From Ficedula albicollis (Eukaryota > Chordata > Aves > Passeriformes > Muscicapidae): a stretch of 64,000 nt of DNA. Positions 38,741-53,300 of this stretch are shown piece by piece. Every line of letters starts with the position of its first letter. The stretch's first letter is position 1. The notes under the pieces were generated by a model. The model was not told the DNA's origin. It made no database searches and saw only the letters and a program-made list of their open reading frames with translations. The stretch lies in NCBI RefSeq assembly GCF_000247815.1, contig NC_021681.1, positions 10,728,567 to 10,792,566 of the forward strand, given 5' to 3'. The translations under genes and the position numbers were made by a program.

Positions 38741-41700
38741 CTTAGCTGCCCCCCAGGAAGGGGTCACCACACAAGTAAGGCATAAAGTGATAGCACAGAA
38801 TAGTCACTTGGGATATAATTCCCCAACTAAATGCCTTTGAAGGACAGAAGAGCTCTCATTACTTTTAGTCCATCATTGTTCTTTCAAGTTTTACAGCCTC
38901 CATGCTTCTCAGTAGCTGTAGCACAGGAAGGAGAAGGAAGAGCTGAGTATTTTCAAGAAAATACCTTTTCTTGAAAAATGCTTTGCTCCAATAGAAAGAA
39001 AAAACAATAATAATACCAATTGCAATGCTTCTGAGGTTGCCTAGGAAAGCTCTTTAACATGGCAGCAGGTAGAACAGTGAGTTACTGTGATCCAGGATGG
39101 GTGTCCCAACATCCAGTCCAGGGCAGCATTTTGGGAATGGGGCTTTTCTGAGGGCAGAGTTCACCCATGAAGAACTCCTCACTTCTCAAACACCACGCAG
39201 GACAAACACTTTGGGAACTGCAGATGTTTGGCATCAAAGTGCAGGGCACATCTCCTGCCCCAGCTCTGAGTAAGATGCCCAAAAGCACACAGACATCTCA
39301 GAGCCCCCCTTCCTGGCCAAATAAACCTCTCATCCTCCCAGAGCAGAGCTCTGCCAGGTCTCCCACTGATGGCACTTGGGGAGGGAAGCAGAAGAAAAAC
39401 AACCTCTGCAGAATGCCCACAGGAGTATGTGATCAGTCCCATCACCAACTCTACCCCACAATGCTTGAGGAGGACATGGGAAAACACATCAACATTTGGC
39501 AAGTTTAAGATTTAGTAAATAAATGTACTGGAATAGAAAAAATTTACCCTTGATGGCTTAATTTATAAGCTCTGAGAGGAAAAAAGCCAACAAGAAAAAG
39601 TCCACTGAGTCCACAGGCCAAAGAGTCAGTATGGGGTAAATAAAGCAGCAAGCCAAATTGTCCTTCTGGAAGACAGTCCTGAGAAACACAACGATCCAAG
39701 CTTTTCACCTTTCATTACATCAGGCTGCTGCTCAGCAAGTCTCTTTATAAACTACCCCAGGTATTAAACCACTGCTCTCAGTTAGACCTAAGAGCATCTA
39801 ACTTATATCCAGTGACCAGGAGTCTCTGCCTCACTGGCAAAATAGTTAACTAAGCCCAAACACAACATCAGCAAGAGCCAGCTCTGCTCCCTGCAGCCTC
39901 CCATTAGCAACAAAAGGATTGCCTCTTGCATTTCATTCTCCACTGGACAGGAAGCTCTTTTTGTGGTTTGGCTTGCGGGGATGAATCTGAAATGAAATCA
40001 AGTGGAACTGGCAAACTGCAGTGAGCTTGCAGTCAGAGAATCTTCAGTCCTGGTGTGAGAGGAAGATTTACACTGCACTATTTAAAACTCAAGAAATCAA
40101 TTTCATTTGAGCAGCAATTTTAAAATGTTGTCGTGCAAGACATAACTGAATGAACAAATACATGCATCACACACAGCCTCAGCAGGGCTGCTGGACACCC
40201 TATTGTACAAGTCAATGATTACTTTTATTCCCCAATATTTTCTTTATGTTACTATTTAGATCACTTTCCTCCTTTGTCTCCTTTCATTGCCTCATGTAAC
40301 TTCCTCTCCCTGTACTCAGTTACCACTGGGTTGAAATTAATACTTGGATAAGCTAGTTCATTTCCCATTGTCCTTCAGGAATCTTCACAGGCAAGGAGAG
40401 AGAGGTGGAGGCAGCCAGCAAAGTGAGAAAACCAACCCACTCTGTAGTTACTATTGCAATTTCTTGACGTTTCCTTCACACAAAGTCCTTCCAAAACCTT
40501 TCCTCTGCTACCTCAAAACCTTCTCACCGAGAGCATCCCTTCTGCCAGGACAATGTGGCATAAGTTTGCATAAGCATGATCTCTCTGCAAATAGACACCT
40601 ACCTTCATGTTTATGTTCAAAGTGCACACAAACCTTTTTCACTACACATTCTTTAGTCACGTGAGGTTGAAACTGAACATGGAAATCTGATGAAGTACCT
40701 CATCATGTTTCTGAAAGCTTTTTAGTCCTGAGCCCTCACAGCTGTTGTCTCACAGTAGAGGGAAGGAGCCCATGGACACAGAGGGGAGCAGACTGTTCAC
40801 TTTTACTTTGTTCCCATTCCTTTCCAACCCACAGAAAATTCACTTTGGCACCAGTCCTACAAAAACTTTGGTTGTACCTCATGGAGCATGCAAAGAGGGA
40901 GTACAGGATCAATTACATACTTCAGCCACCTTTTGCACTGAGGCACCTGTATTTTGCACGTGCACTGAAGCACCCCCAGAATGCCATGCAGAACGCATGT
41001 TTTTCACTATCTTTTATGGGTAAGAGATCTGTCCTCAAGATTCCCTTCTTTGTGCATTCCCCAGGAGATCCTTGTGTTTCTCCTTTAGTTCTTCCTTTCA
41101 AAAAAAGATGCCAAGTAATAAAATTGAACAAAACCTCTGTTACTAAGACATCCAGTTCTGGAGACCAAAAATTGCAACTGCACTTGATTCCTGGCATAAT
41201 TGACAACACCTGAAATTAAGAACAAAAGGGAAGGGAGCCAACTTCGGGAACTACTGAATATAACTACAAATTTGGATTGTATATCAAAGGAAGTTCTTCC
41301 TCCCCCTAGCACTATAAGATCAGTATTATTCAAAAAAAGAGAAAAAATTTCAAAACAAACCACAGATACTCCCAGAAACAGCAGTACTTGCTCCTTCTCC
41401 TATCATTCACACACTGCAAATGAAACACATTCCCTGAAGAGCACAGGGGAACACAGAAATATCAACCCCATACAATTACAATGTAATTGTACCCACATCC
41501 CGCAAAGTCTCCAAATAAAATACTCTGTCATTACTTTTACATCTCCTCCATGAATCATTATGTGGAATGAGTTCCATGACTTAACAAAACCCTTTGAGAT
41601 TTTTCCAGCTCTCACAAGTTTTAGCATCTCTAGGAGAAGTCTTATTTGAAGTCTGGAGAAGAAGTACAGTGCCTACACTGGGATGGAGCACTTACACTGC

Positions 41701-44700
41701 AGCAATGAAAAACAGACCTTGCATATTTCAACTTAATAAAAAGCACTAAACACATTATGAAGAAGAAAATATAGCTAAACAACTCTTGTTATTGCTAAAT
41801 GAGTCCTTAGATAAATATGCCTGATTTATCATTTGTTTGTGTTATCAAATTCTGGATCCAGGCCATAGCAACACAGGCTCTACATAGAGAAGAAAGAATA
41901 CAAGCTCACTGCCTCTATGGTTTATGACACTGTATTACATTTAAACCAGAAGTTTCCCACTCAACAATGCAACAGTATGTTAGCAGACTAAACAAAAGAC
42001 TTTAAAGGAATAAATATGTCCCAAAGACTATAATCATGGAAGACAATAGTGCCATACAGCTTTTAATTCGTTTCCAAAGCCATGGTTCACAGTGCCTCCA
42101 AGGTCCTGTTCTCACAATGGATTTAGTGCTTCCCTGTGTCTTCAATATAGTCACTCTGCATTTAGATAATGCCTTTCCAACCAGCACAGAAGGACCTGAA
42201 AATGATCCTCAGGCCCTGTGAGTGAATTGGGTATTCATCAGGCTCTCTGGACTCCAGAGATGCTCATCTCCTGGGAATTTCTCTCTGCATCAGGAGGCTT
42301 TTCACAGTGTCACAGGGGGAGCCTCCTTCCTTTCCTGATTGATTTAATCACAGTACCACCCAAGCACCCCTCCCAGAAAAGCTACACTGCCACCAGCCAA
42401 TTCTCGTGGCAGTATTTCACCTCTAAAGTGACGAGCCTACAAGGCAGCCAGAAACACAACCCTTAACCACCTGCAGCAAAAACTGAGAGATGGAGATTTC
42501 TATAGTGCTCATTTCAGCCAAGATGAAAGGAAACACTAAACCTAGGATGGGAGAGCCAGGAAAGCAGCACTCCAAAGTGAAGGACTGTCTGGAGGAAAGA
42601 AGGGGATGGGGGCAAAGGTCCTCTTCTCTGGGGACAGCTCTACTTATCACTGCTGCAATTTATGTCATCTATTACAGCAGCTTGCCCCAGTACCATTCAG
42701 ATGGCTGCAGGTCAGACTGATCACTATTCACACCAGTTGTACAGCAAGCTCCTAGGAGCAGTTCATCTCTCTGTATTGCAGAGGTCGTGGCTTTTACAAA
42801 GGGCAGAAAATTCATTTTCATAGTTTCCACTGGCCCTGAAGTTGACTTTGCAAAGACAAAATATATACCAAGTAGCCTTGCTATTGATCTCTTTGGTAAA
42901 GGACAAACTAGTGCAAATTTTAGAGCTCTAAGGAAAAAAGGAACTACTTATGAAGATAAAAGAAATCCTTCATTGGTTTTCTTCACATTTACCATCTTTA
43001 TGCAGTAATGAATAACAGCAGCTAAAAACATCATAATTCTATCTTCTACCTTCCAGTTTGCAGTCACCGGGCCATGGCAAAGCCGTAGGGAGCAGAGAGC
43101 CCACCAGGGGCTTTGTCACTGACACTCAGACACCTTAACCCAGCTCTTGCTTGGCCCAGCCAGGGACAGAGGGCCAGGATAAAGCTACACTGACTCTGAA
43201 ATGGCTCATCAGCATGACAACAGAACACAGCTTCCTAAAGAAATTAACATTACAGGATGCCTGTGACATTCTCTTGAGGCAAAATACGTGACATGAAGCA
43301 CAGGCCATTCTGTAGAAAAATAAGCTCAGGAGGTCTCACCACCCAAAAAATCAAATATGATTATGATTGCAATACACAGAGGGTAAAAATCTCTGAACTC
43401 TTATTATTGTTTTCTATATAAACTATTACTCCAACATTTTCCATTGACAAGCGTTCCACAGCTCTGTAACAAGCAAAAACTCAGTCTCATTTATCATCAT
43501 CCTAGAGTTACAATTTTCCATATAGTTTTTAGAATTATTTAATAGAATAAGCAAATCTTTTAAGAACTTAATCAAACTTAGAGTACAACTAGTGCATAAT
43601 ATGTTCTCCAGCACTTTCCAGGATCAGACAGAAAGGAAGAATAAAGAAGCAATGTACGAACTGACAAAGCAGTGGCCAAGACAGGAATAACTGCTCACAG
43701 AGGAAAGTTTCTCTTCCCCAGAGAGCAGGAACCAAATATTTTCAGGCATTTCAAGAAAGCTCATGGGTTTTAAGTGCTCTCCCCTTTGCTTTGAGATATT
43801 GACAGAGAGATTTTTCAAAAGAGCATGGACAACAGCGCGTGTCAAGCATTTTAAGAAAAGCTGACCATTCTCTCAGTATCTAAAAATGCAGGCAGAAATT
43901 TGGCAAGAGAAACTGGTGCATGCATTAAAATATAAAGAATTACTCATCCTTTAAAGTTCTGTAGCTCTCCCCATGCAGCCCAAAGCAAGCAGAAGCAAAG
44001 TGCTCCTTCTCCCAGGGAGCCTTATCCAGCATTGGTATGAGACACGGCTGTATTTTTACACAAGGATTAGAGCTTTTGCTAAGCTTCTCCTAACACTCTC
44101 ATTTCCTACCAAAGCTGCTATTATTTTGGCTAAATGGTTTTAAATAGAAAATTACATATATTTTAGGTTAGTTATGCATGAGCTTAAATATGACAGCACA
44201 GTAGAAACCAAACAGCATTTTGGGTAAGAAAGAATTTATTTACACTGAAAGTACAGATATTTACAGTACAAGAACACACTACATTGTTTCCTATTTTCTA
44301 CCTCTAGCCTTCCACTCTTTTCCTGTGCTGCCTCCTCATCAAAACAAATTGGTATCTCTTGTTGGGCCAAAACCAAGCAGAAGATCCTTTAATTACAGTG
44401 CAAACCCACAAACAGCATTAAAGTTAAAGCCAAGTATACAAAAATCAAATCTGAAGAGATGGACCTAGCTATTCCTGGGAAGAAATCTTATTTACAAGAA
44501 AGCATACTGCATCTACAACAAATTCATGGGCGGGGGCGGGCGGACGACAAAACAGCAACAAAAAAAGCTCCTGCACTCTTTCTTACTCCAGGCAAGGGCA
44601 GCCAGCTCATGATGTTTCTTTGTAAGATCTTGTTTACCTTTTGTTTTCCAAGGAGAAAAAGCTGAAATAAAGGTTAGTCCCCCCACTGAAAAACCAAGTA

Positions 44701-47700
44701 CTGTGGCAGACAATATAGATGTAATTTTTCTTCATGTTTTGTCATTAGCAAGGTCAGATATTTAATTTTTTTAAAGTAGTTATAAAACAATAGCCTCTCC
44801 CCTTCTCACAAGCACCAGAGAGATTATAAAAATCTCCACATTAAAATCAACTACAGCAAAAACAAGGCAGCCCCTCCCATGGCAGGAAGATCATGCAACT
44901 GCAGCAGAGCCCCTCTGGGGATGAACTCCTAACACCCAGAAATGGCATTAATGCATCATATCGTAATGCCTGTCACAGCCTTGGGTTCCTATGGTCCCAA
45001 ATTGTTCAGCAGTGCAGACAGCTTCCTACCTGCATGCTTAAAGTGACACTGTGCTATTCTGACAGGCTATGACAGACATATAGATGTACTACAAAATAAC
45101 TCTACTGAATTATTTATAACACTTTTCTTCTTAAAGAAGGATTTAGCAAGCTGTATCATTAAAATATAACCAGCAGCTGCCTACATGGCCCTGTACATGC
45201 CAAATTCAGAGTTTAAAAGAGGAGGTGATGAATAGCATTACTGAGGGAAACTGCAAGGGCAATTTATGAGGGAGCAGTGCAATTAACAGAACAGAAATTG
45301 GGCTCCAGCAGCCACGCTCAGAGTAACACTGCAAATAGACACACAGCTTTCCAATGACTGCAGTACTTGGGACACTGCCTCATTGACAGCACAGTGTCAC
45401 TAGAGAGGTACCTCCAGCACAGCAGGGACGGGGGGAGCAGTGGCCTTGCACCACCTCCACACTCAGACTCTTGGCAGAGCAGGTTCTGGCTACGAAAACA
45501 CCCAAGAATAAACAAATACAGAGGAAAGGCGCATATAAAGCAAGATAACTCCACTACCTTATTGCATCTGCTTTCTTTCCTGCCTGCCATTTGTTCTGCT
45601 TCCACCCTTTGCTCCCAGAAAACTGCAATCCTGGCAATGGACGAGTGCCCCCCAGCACTGCCTGCCCTGGCTGGGGGATGGAGGTAGGTGTGAGCATCAC
45701 CTGCTTGGGACACAGCCCAGGCAGAGTGTGGAACCTATGGAAACTGCAGCAAGTGGGAACTTTATCTAGGGAAGACTGGAAATGTGTGGAACAGAGAAAG
45801 AGCCACAACATGACGTGGAGAAAGATCGTGAGGGATATGCAGCTGTTTCAAGGGCAGAAGGCAAACCAGAGCACACCCATCACAGGGAAGTGCGTGGATG
45901 TCCCTGGATAATCCATTAAGGTACTCATGTGCTCCTTACAGTCAGTCAAATGTAGTTCATGTGATCATGAACCAATGACGAGAATGAGCACTGTAAGGTT
46001 TAACCAGACATTTTTAATTTAAGATACTGGGATGAAATTTTAGAAGGTGAACAGAAGAAATTCCATGGAGTGGTCCAAAAAGTGCATCTCAAGGGTGGGT
46101 CATACAGTTGAGGATACCAGCCAGAAAGGTTAATAAAAACAGAGAAGCTGTGAGATCCCAGCAGAACTGCCACCTGTGCTCTCCTGGAGGTGGTCCAAGA
46201 GGATGACGGCACGGTACCACAGGCCAAAGCAAAATCTACTCTCCATTATATCAAGCTGTTGCCCTTTGGAAAAATACATAACCAGCACAGCTAGGTTTAG
46301 CTAGAGAGAACTTTAGAGAAGGCAAAAATCACTTTGGCTATTACTTATAGATTGGGTCTGGACTTGTATTAAGAGCTGTCTGGAAGACATCATGAAACCA
46401 AACATTGCTCTTTGATGTAGAGTCCAAACTGCTCTGGAGTTTCTTGTTAAAATGAAAACCTTCTTTTGCTTTTATGCTTTAGGCAAAGGAGACAAAGTCC
46501 TTCACACTTTCCAGCTAACACTTAAAACTCTTAAACAACACTCTCAGGTATAACCAAAATCTAATTAAATCAAGGATGCAATGGCAAGAGCAGGCTTCAT
46601 CTTGCCTGCGTTTTTCTCCAATTCCAGCGACTAAGCTGCCACCTTCAGGAACTTACTGTTTTTTTTGAAAAGAAAGTTAAGCACACACTGTAAAAGAACA
46701 GAAGAGAAATTTTTATCCAAGAGTGTTCAGCAAGTATGGAAAAGGAGATAAAGCTCTGGACTTTGCCAAATGGCACAATCATCTAAAGCCTGGAAAAATT
46801 CTGAAAGAATCAACAAAAGACTAACACAAATCCTTCCACATAAATGGCTAAAGACACATGGAGCAGCTTACATAACACTCAAAGACCTTGACTTAGGTAC
46901 ATGTACAGTCATTCTCCTTTACCACTACCTAACCTAATAAGGAACGCAAAGTTTTGGAATCACAGTTCCTTCCACTTATATATGCACTTTTCAGCAGATA
47001 ATTCTCAGATGAAAAAAGCCCTAATCACTCCTGAAGTACATTATCACATGCACAGCACTGCCAAAATACCTAAAACCTCCTATTCTGAAATCACAGTGAA
47101 TTCCTAGTTGAAAGGAGCTATAGCTCTTTTTTTTTTTCAACAGATGATCATCTTGAAGTTACTAAGAAAATAGTGGGGTTTGTGGTGGGATTTTTTTTAA
47201 CTAATAAAGATAGACTGGTATCCAATTCTTTAACAGCAAAGCAACAGAGAACAGGAATTCAGCAAGATCACTGAGCAGAACTGACCTTGGGGGTCCCAGT
47301 GCTCCATGCCAACCCACGTGAATTTACTGGGTACTTTGGCAGCAGAGCACAGCACTGGTCTTCCTGCTCCCTCTGAGTGATTTTATGCAAAACAGCAACA
47401 GCTTAAAGGAGTACAGAATTCTGACACCCTTGAACAAGAGATAATGCAAAAACCAAGGGCAGAGCTGGGGGCTGGCCCTGGTAACTCTCATGAGATAAAA
47501 TACAGCAAATGACAGAGGGAAACAAAAACTCTTCTCAGCAACAGCAGTAGTAATACCTTTCTGAAAAAAAAGTCCTGTGATATGGTCTTATTAGATCTAT
47601 CATAACCCATATAAGCCAGCCACTAAAATGACTTGAAGCAACTGCAATACCTGGGCTCTAGTTCATTACTCAAATGCTAAGTAATTATATGGATGTGTAT

Positions 47701-48296
47701 CTGAGGGATTTCATCCTGCCCCAAGTTATTCCTAGCCACTGCCTAACAGGAAAGTTGTTTCAAATTTGACCCACTCTGCACTTGGTCACCAGCATTTCTG
47801 ATGTGGAAGAAACAAACATGATTTTAACCTCTGGCACAGAACACAGCAAGCAGAAATCTAGTGGCCAGCACAGTCTCCTGGGCACTGGTGTCTGTCCTTT
47901 GTGATGCACTGCTGTTAAACCTGTCTTATTGCTCCGCTGCTAAGAAAAAGGAATATCACAGTTACAAAGTTATTGCAATTATCAATCATTAAGGATGAGG
48001 CTTATAATGTAGAAGAAATCCCTTGTAAAATGTTATAACTTCAGCTGATGTTTAATTTTATCTCTATTAAGTTACAGACTAGAAAATATTGGCCTTCTTT
48101 GCAACTCAAGTACAAACCAGAAAGCATATAAAGGTTTTGTTCTTGAAGTCTTTGCACAGCAATCCCTGAAGTATTTAATATCACTCCATGGGTATCCATA
48201 TACAGACACAGTCTCATGAGAGTTGAACTTCCATAACTTAAAAAGAATCAAAGATTGCTGAAAATATCAAGTCAACAGAAAATACAACTGGCAGGC
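38741..48296. other. PID1 intron stretch without recognised elements
   Basis: About 9.5 kb with no CR1, no clear tandem repeat and no supported exon, apart from the GC-box cluster at 44528. The longest frames (about 130 codons, such as 45318-45713) show no domain. Confidence 0.55.
44528..44543. promoter_or_regulatory. Isolated GC-box cluster
   Basis: GGGCGGGGGCGGGCGG holds overlapping Sp1-type GC boxes and, with the following acgac, four CpGs in about 20 bases, inside otherwise CpG-poor intron. No CpG island or first exon is apparent around it. Confidence 0.35.
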
Positions 48297-48401
48297 AAAA
48301 AAAAAAAAAAGAAAACCAAAAAAACCCACCCAACTAAAAAAAAAACAAAAAACCAAAAAAACCACAGAAACAAAAACAAAAACCCAAAAAAACAACAAAC
48401 C

Positions 48402-48463
<62 letters not shown>

Positions 48464-48520
48464 ATAAGAAAGCTGAAACAAACACAAAAACAAAACAAAA
48501 CAAAAAAAAAACATAAGAAA
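48297..48520. repeat. A-rich low-complexity tract with 60 A
   Basis: The tract is mostly A with scattered C. It includes 60 consecutive A (48403-48462) and two copies of acataagaaagcYgaaa about 49 bases apart (from 48462 and 48511). It could be an expanded retroelement tail, but no element body was recognised beside it. Confidence 0.85.
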
Positions 48521-50081
48521 GCCGAAATTCTGAAATTTCAGTCCTGGTCTGACGTGGCTTCCCATCACAGGAAGCTGACATTTAAAAGAGTTTTAAAGTT
48601 TAGAGAAAGTTGGATGATGTCTGTGCCCAATGCCAATCTGTAGCCACACAATGTCACTGAAGCCACAGTCATTTATCCATCCTGGGGCTGTGTGATCACT
48701 ACCAAACACCATGTGAAACAAGGAAACAATCAGCAGTGCATGGGACCAACTTTTCCCACTTTTTTAAACGCAGTCATTAAATTTAACAATGCTCTGTGAC
48801 ACACACAGCTCCAGAGGGAATCGTAATTCTTTCTTAGCTGCAGAGATATCTCATCTTCACTAGGAATTGGGCTCTATCAAGTGCATTTATTCAGAAATAT
48901 TGCTAAAGTTCCAACAGCTGCCTTCACAGTAACATAGGCAAAACAGCAGGCTGGAATTACCCATTAATTGAACAACAGAGAATTAGGTTGATGTCACATA
49001 GTTTGAATAGCAATTATAGCATGAACTGAAAACTGTTCACAGTAATAAAACTTGTTATAAACAGTTCTAGATCCACAGAGTAAGATGGATGACTTGTTAT
49101 GACACTGAATAATGTTTTAAATACTGCACTGCTTATATTCCAGTACAAAGCACCATATTCAAATTTAGGGTGACTCAAAGTTGATTCACACCAAAGGTTT
49201 GCTTGACCTATAGCATCTCAATTTAGAAATATGGGTACAGCTAGTTGTCCACAAATGGTTTTGCCAAGAAGGTCAACAGGGTGTTTTATTTGAATTCTGC
49301 ATTATTAAAAAACAAATCTCTGTCAAACTACTGAGAGCTTTTGGCCCTGTAAATACAGCAAAAATCTCAGTCTTTAAATGAATTTTGGAAGCATCACTAA
49401 AGCTGGATGAAAAATCTATCACTGCCCAAACCAAACTAGGTTATATCCAGCAATGGATGCAGCAGCTTGAACATCTGTCTTCAACACCAACGCTTTTCAT
49501 AATGGCATCTTCTGGAGACAAAAATATTCTAGCTACCCAACCAAACACCACTTTCAATTAATATTTTTAAACTTTAATCTGCCTTTGGCATCCCACTATT
49601 TTTAATGATTCCCCCTACTGTTTTTCTGGAGTAAAAATGATGGAAATATTTTGGTTTATTTTTCTTGCTGCTTGACAGCTAATCAAATTTGATATTTATA
49701 TTGTACTGGGATAATGAAATGTCAGGATGGATATTATAACAACATTTCTGAAGATAGTAATTTAACCTTCAGCAATCCAATTTGATTCAATGGTGTCTAC
49801 ATGCTTGCAAATGTATTTTAGAGCCCCGGACCGTGATGGCAGAAATAAACCCTTCCCCTCTTACATTGCAGGGTCTGGAGTGCCCCTCGGTGGCCAAACA
49901 CAAACACTCTTCTGGCAGCAGACACCCCCCTAACACCAGTCAGGCCATGGGGTAGAGTCTAAGTTTGGGGTATACTGGATTTGCAAACAGTCATTCTGCC
50001 TTTACTTACATGATAGCCTAACACAAAGAGGAACATTTTTATTCCTCCTGTCAACTGGGGCCATGAAACCCTGGTGACAGT

Positions 50082-50157
50082 CAACACATCCTCGGTGAGG
50101 CAGAGAACATCCAACTCAACAACACATCCTCGGTGAGGCAGAGAACCTCCAACTCAA
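50082..50157. repeat. 38-bp tandem duplication, two copies
   Basis: Unit caacacatcctcggtgaggc followed by agagaacatccaactcaa, at 50082-50119 and 50120-50157, with one difference. It abuts the 65-bp repeat that follows. Confidence 0.9.
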
Positions 50158-50366
50158 CAAGCTGAATCTCTCACCTCTCACTTCAGAACAAACAAGTCCC
50201 CTGTGCACGACACACAGAGATACAAGCTGAATCTCTCACCTCTCACTTCAGAAAAAATCCAGCTGTAACAAACATGTCCCCTGTGCACGACACACAGAGA
50301 GACAAGCTGAATCTCTCACCTCTCACTTCAGAACAAACAAGTCCCCTGTGCACGACACACAGAGAT
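50157..50366. repeat. 65-bp tandem repeat, three copies, middle one expanded
   Basis: Unit acaagctgaatctctcacct followed by ctcacttcag and gtcccctgtgcacgacacac. Copies are at 50157-50221, 50222-50301 (80 bp, with an insertion around aaatccagctgtaac) and 50302-50366. Confidence 0.92.
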
Positions 50367-53300
50367 ATCTGCAGCCATCCTTACCAGTGGATAACTTTGA
50401 ATCCTTAGCACTGTTAAGCTTATGTTTATTTAATTTTTAAACCTAAACAATTAAGTTTATTTACATAAACAAATATGCCTATTCTAAGAAAAAAAGGAAT
50501 CAGAAACTAGGGCATGGCAGGCAAACAGAACTTCATAAAGGTGGGAGAATCTGTATCACTTGCACACTACCATCACAGGAGAATAAATTACTATTTATTT
50601 ATTAGCAATATATCATAACTCCAGGCCAGTGCTGATTTGCATCACTCTGACCTAGCCAATTTCAAGGCCAAAGCACTTCCTGTACCATCAGAAAATCTCC
50701 ACTTCCTATTACTCAGCTGCCTCCCAGACACTGAGATGCAACAGGGATTTTTGTGTTCCTACTTGTTTTTATTACAACTGCAACAGCAGCCAGCAACAGC
50801 ACTCACATTCAGCATAAAAACCACACAGGCAGCTGGTGGTTAAGAAAAGATGGAGAAAATTAGTTTATGCATGACTAGCATCTTTCATCCTTCAGAGAAT
50901 AACAAAAAATTAACTCCTAAATTTAAGAAGTTCCCCACAATCAGCTGAGTTAGTTGCACTGTTCCTTTTTCTGTTGGATAGTACAGTATATAGAAATAGA
51001 GAGAAGAAGTGATTATCTTGCATGAAGAATCTTAACTATAAAAATGGGATTTCATTATATCAAAAAATATCATTCTTCATTATTAATGCTTTTACTGTTA
51101 ACTTTCCAAGTTGCTAGCCAACTTCCCAGAACATTTTTTTTTTTGCCTCTTGTTTTCTCTCAAGGGTAAATGGCACATACTGCATGTAAGAACTTTAATC
51201 ATGGTCCACTTTTACATTGCTATCTGAATAAATCCCAATTAGATCAAATTCGTGTTCTATGTTCTTCAATAACTTGTCCACACTGGTTTAAAGAGAGGAA
51301 AAAATACTATCTGATTATAACTTGATATCAGACCAGAAACAACTGTCAAATACAACACAAGGCAGGAAAAAACAATGCATTCTTAATTCAACAAGACACT
51401 AACTCATCCTGCATCAATCCACACCACTGGGCAAGGCTCCTGCTGGAACATGACTCATGCATGGGCATCAGTCTCTGGGAACAACAAACTGCCTGTAAAG
51501 CCAAAAGTTGCTGCATGGGAGACTTCTACCCATGTGGGCAAACTCAGGCTCAGGGCTGGAAGGTGTGCTCACACTGCTCACTTCAGCAGAACCTGGGATG
51601 CAGAAAACACAGGGATGCAAAGTAAGGTCATGACAACTGTGCCTGTCCTGCAGTACCAAAAATGTCTTTCTTTCAAAAGAGGAAAAAGGAAAAAGAATAA
51701 TGTGAAGTCATAACAAGAAAAGAAAAACCCAACATGATTTTTGTATGAAATCTGTGAGCTCACTGTTCCTTATGATTTCATTGCAAGAGGTGCCATGAGA
51801 AGCAGCCCTGGCATGCAGGAGGTTCTTTGTAGCACCATTTTCTCAAACCAGAAGGTGACAAACAGTGACAGTGTGCTAAAACCAGATCATCCTTACACAG
51901 AGGAGGTGCTAGCAGGGTCCTAAAGGATGCTAACATTTCCATCAAATCAGCTACAAAGCCATCATCTGGTTTTGCCCTCAAAGTTACCAAAACCAGTATA
52001 TTCCAAATACCTTTAAATCCCTGTGTTCTAATAAAAAGTGTGGTCCAACCAGTCAACATCTGCAGGCAGATGCATTCTGCATTATTCAGCACTTGCAAAT
52101 GAAAAAAAGGATATGATTTGCCGAGAGCAGGTGAGCTAACACACCTGAGATGAGAACTACACACCTGAGACATGTGCCACAGCTACATTTCAGGGAGGCT
52201 GACACCCAACCTTTTCCAACTGGAGGAGGCCAGTGCTGGGCTGGGATGATCCCACAGAGCTCCCTGCCATGGGAACAAAAAGCTGTGCTGAGCTGGTCAA
52301 GAGCCCAGTGAGGAGCACCAAGCTGAGCTCACCAGCTCCTTACACTTTTCATACAACTTCAGTGAAGTGCTTAAGCACAGGAATCTACTCCACGCTCTCT
52401 GTATAGCAGGAAACATTGATTTTTGTGAATGATTATAAACAGAAGGCTCTTGAAAGGGCTTTACTCTCCAACAGAGCCCCTTAAATATTTACATTCTGAG
52501 GGCTGATGTACAGTAAGGACTGTTCACTGTTCACATGCATGCCACATGCCCACAGCACATGGCAGTGCCACATCTGTCATAGCAGCAGCTGCTTAGCTTG
52601 ACAAAACAGGATGCCACATTCAAACTACTGCCTAATCTGCCCCCAAGTTCATTTGCAAATAAGCTGCCTATATTCTTCCCTTCCAGGATACAGCTCAGCC
52701 ATCATCTCAAATGTCTCTGAGCAGCCCCCCCAGAGGATGCAACTCTGCCCTCCACAACCCAGCCTTCTGGAAACAGCAGAAATAACTCACTGCAACAGAC
52801 AGCTCTTAAGCAGGGTTTTGTTGTTTTTTTCCTCCAGGAGCTAAAGATGGCAGTCAAAAGAAGCTGCTAATATAGCCCTTACACCCCTCCCAAGTGCAAT
52901 TCGTATCTTGGTAAGCAAGAAACCTAAGACAAATGAAATGAAAATATGGAAGGAATAAGATAAGGACATTTGAGTAATTTTTGTGACATGACCAAAGCTT
53001 TTACTAATTGCAAAACTTTGCTATGTCCATTCAACCATTTTTCAGCTTTTCATTAAGACAGAGAGGTAGACATTTAGCATAAGCAAACAAAAATCCTGAA
53101 AATTCACAATAGGTGGTTCCTGTTCTGAGACAGCCCTAGTTTATCACTTTTTTTCTTTATTGCTATTTAATGACTCATATCATGCAACTCTTTCCTCATT
53201 CCTAATGTCTGCTGCTGAAGTCTCTTCTAGAAAGATAATACTTGAATGCCTGAGGGAAAGTCAGAAAAAAGATAACTGCAAAAAAATCACGGGAGTCATC

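Noticed and set aside
48255..48581. Lysine-rich (plus) and phenylalanine-rich (minus) open frames
   Set aside because: They are translations of the A-rich low-complexity tract.
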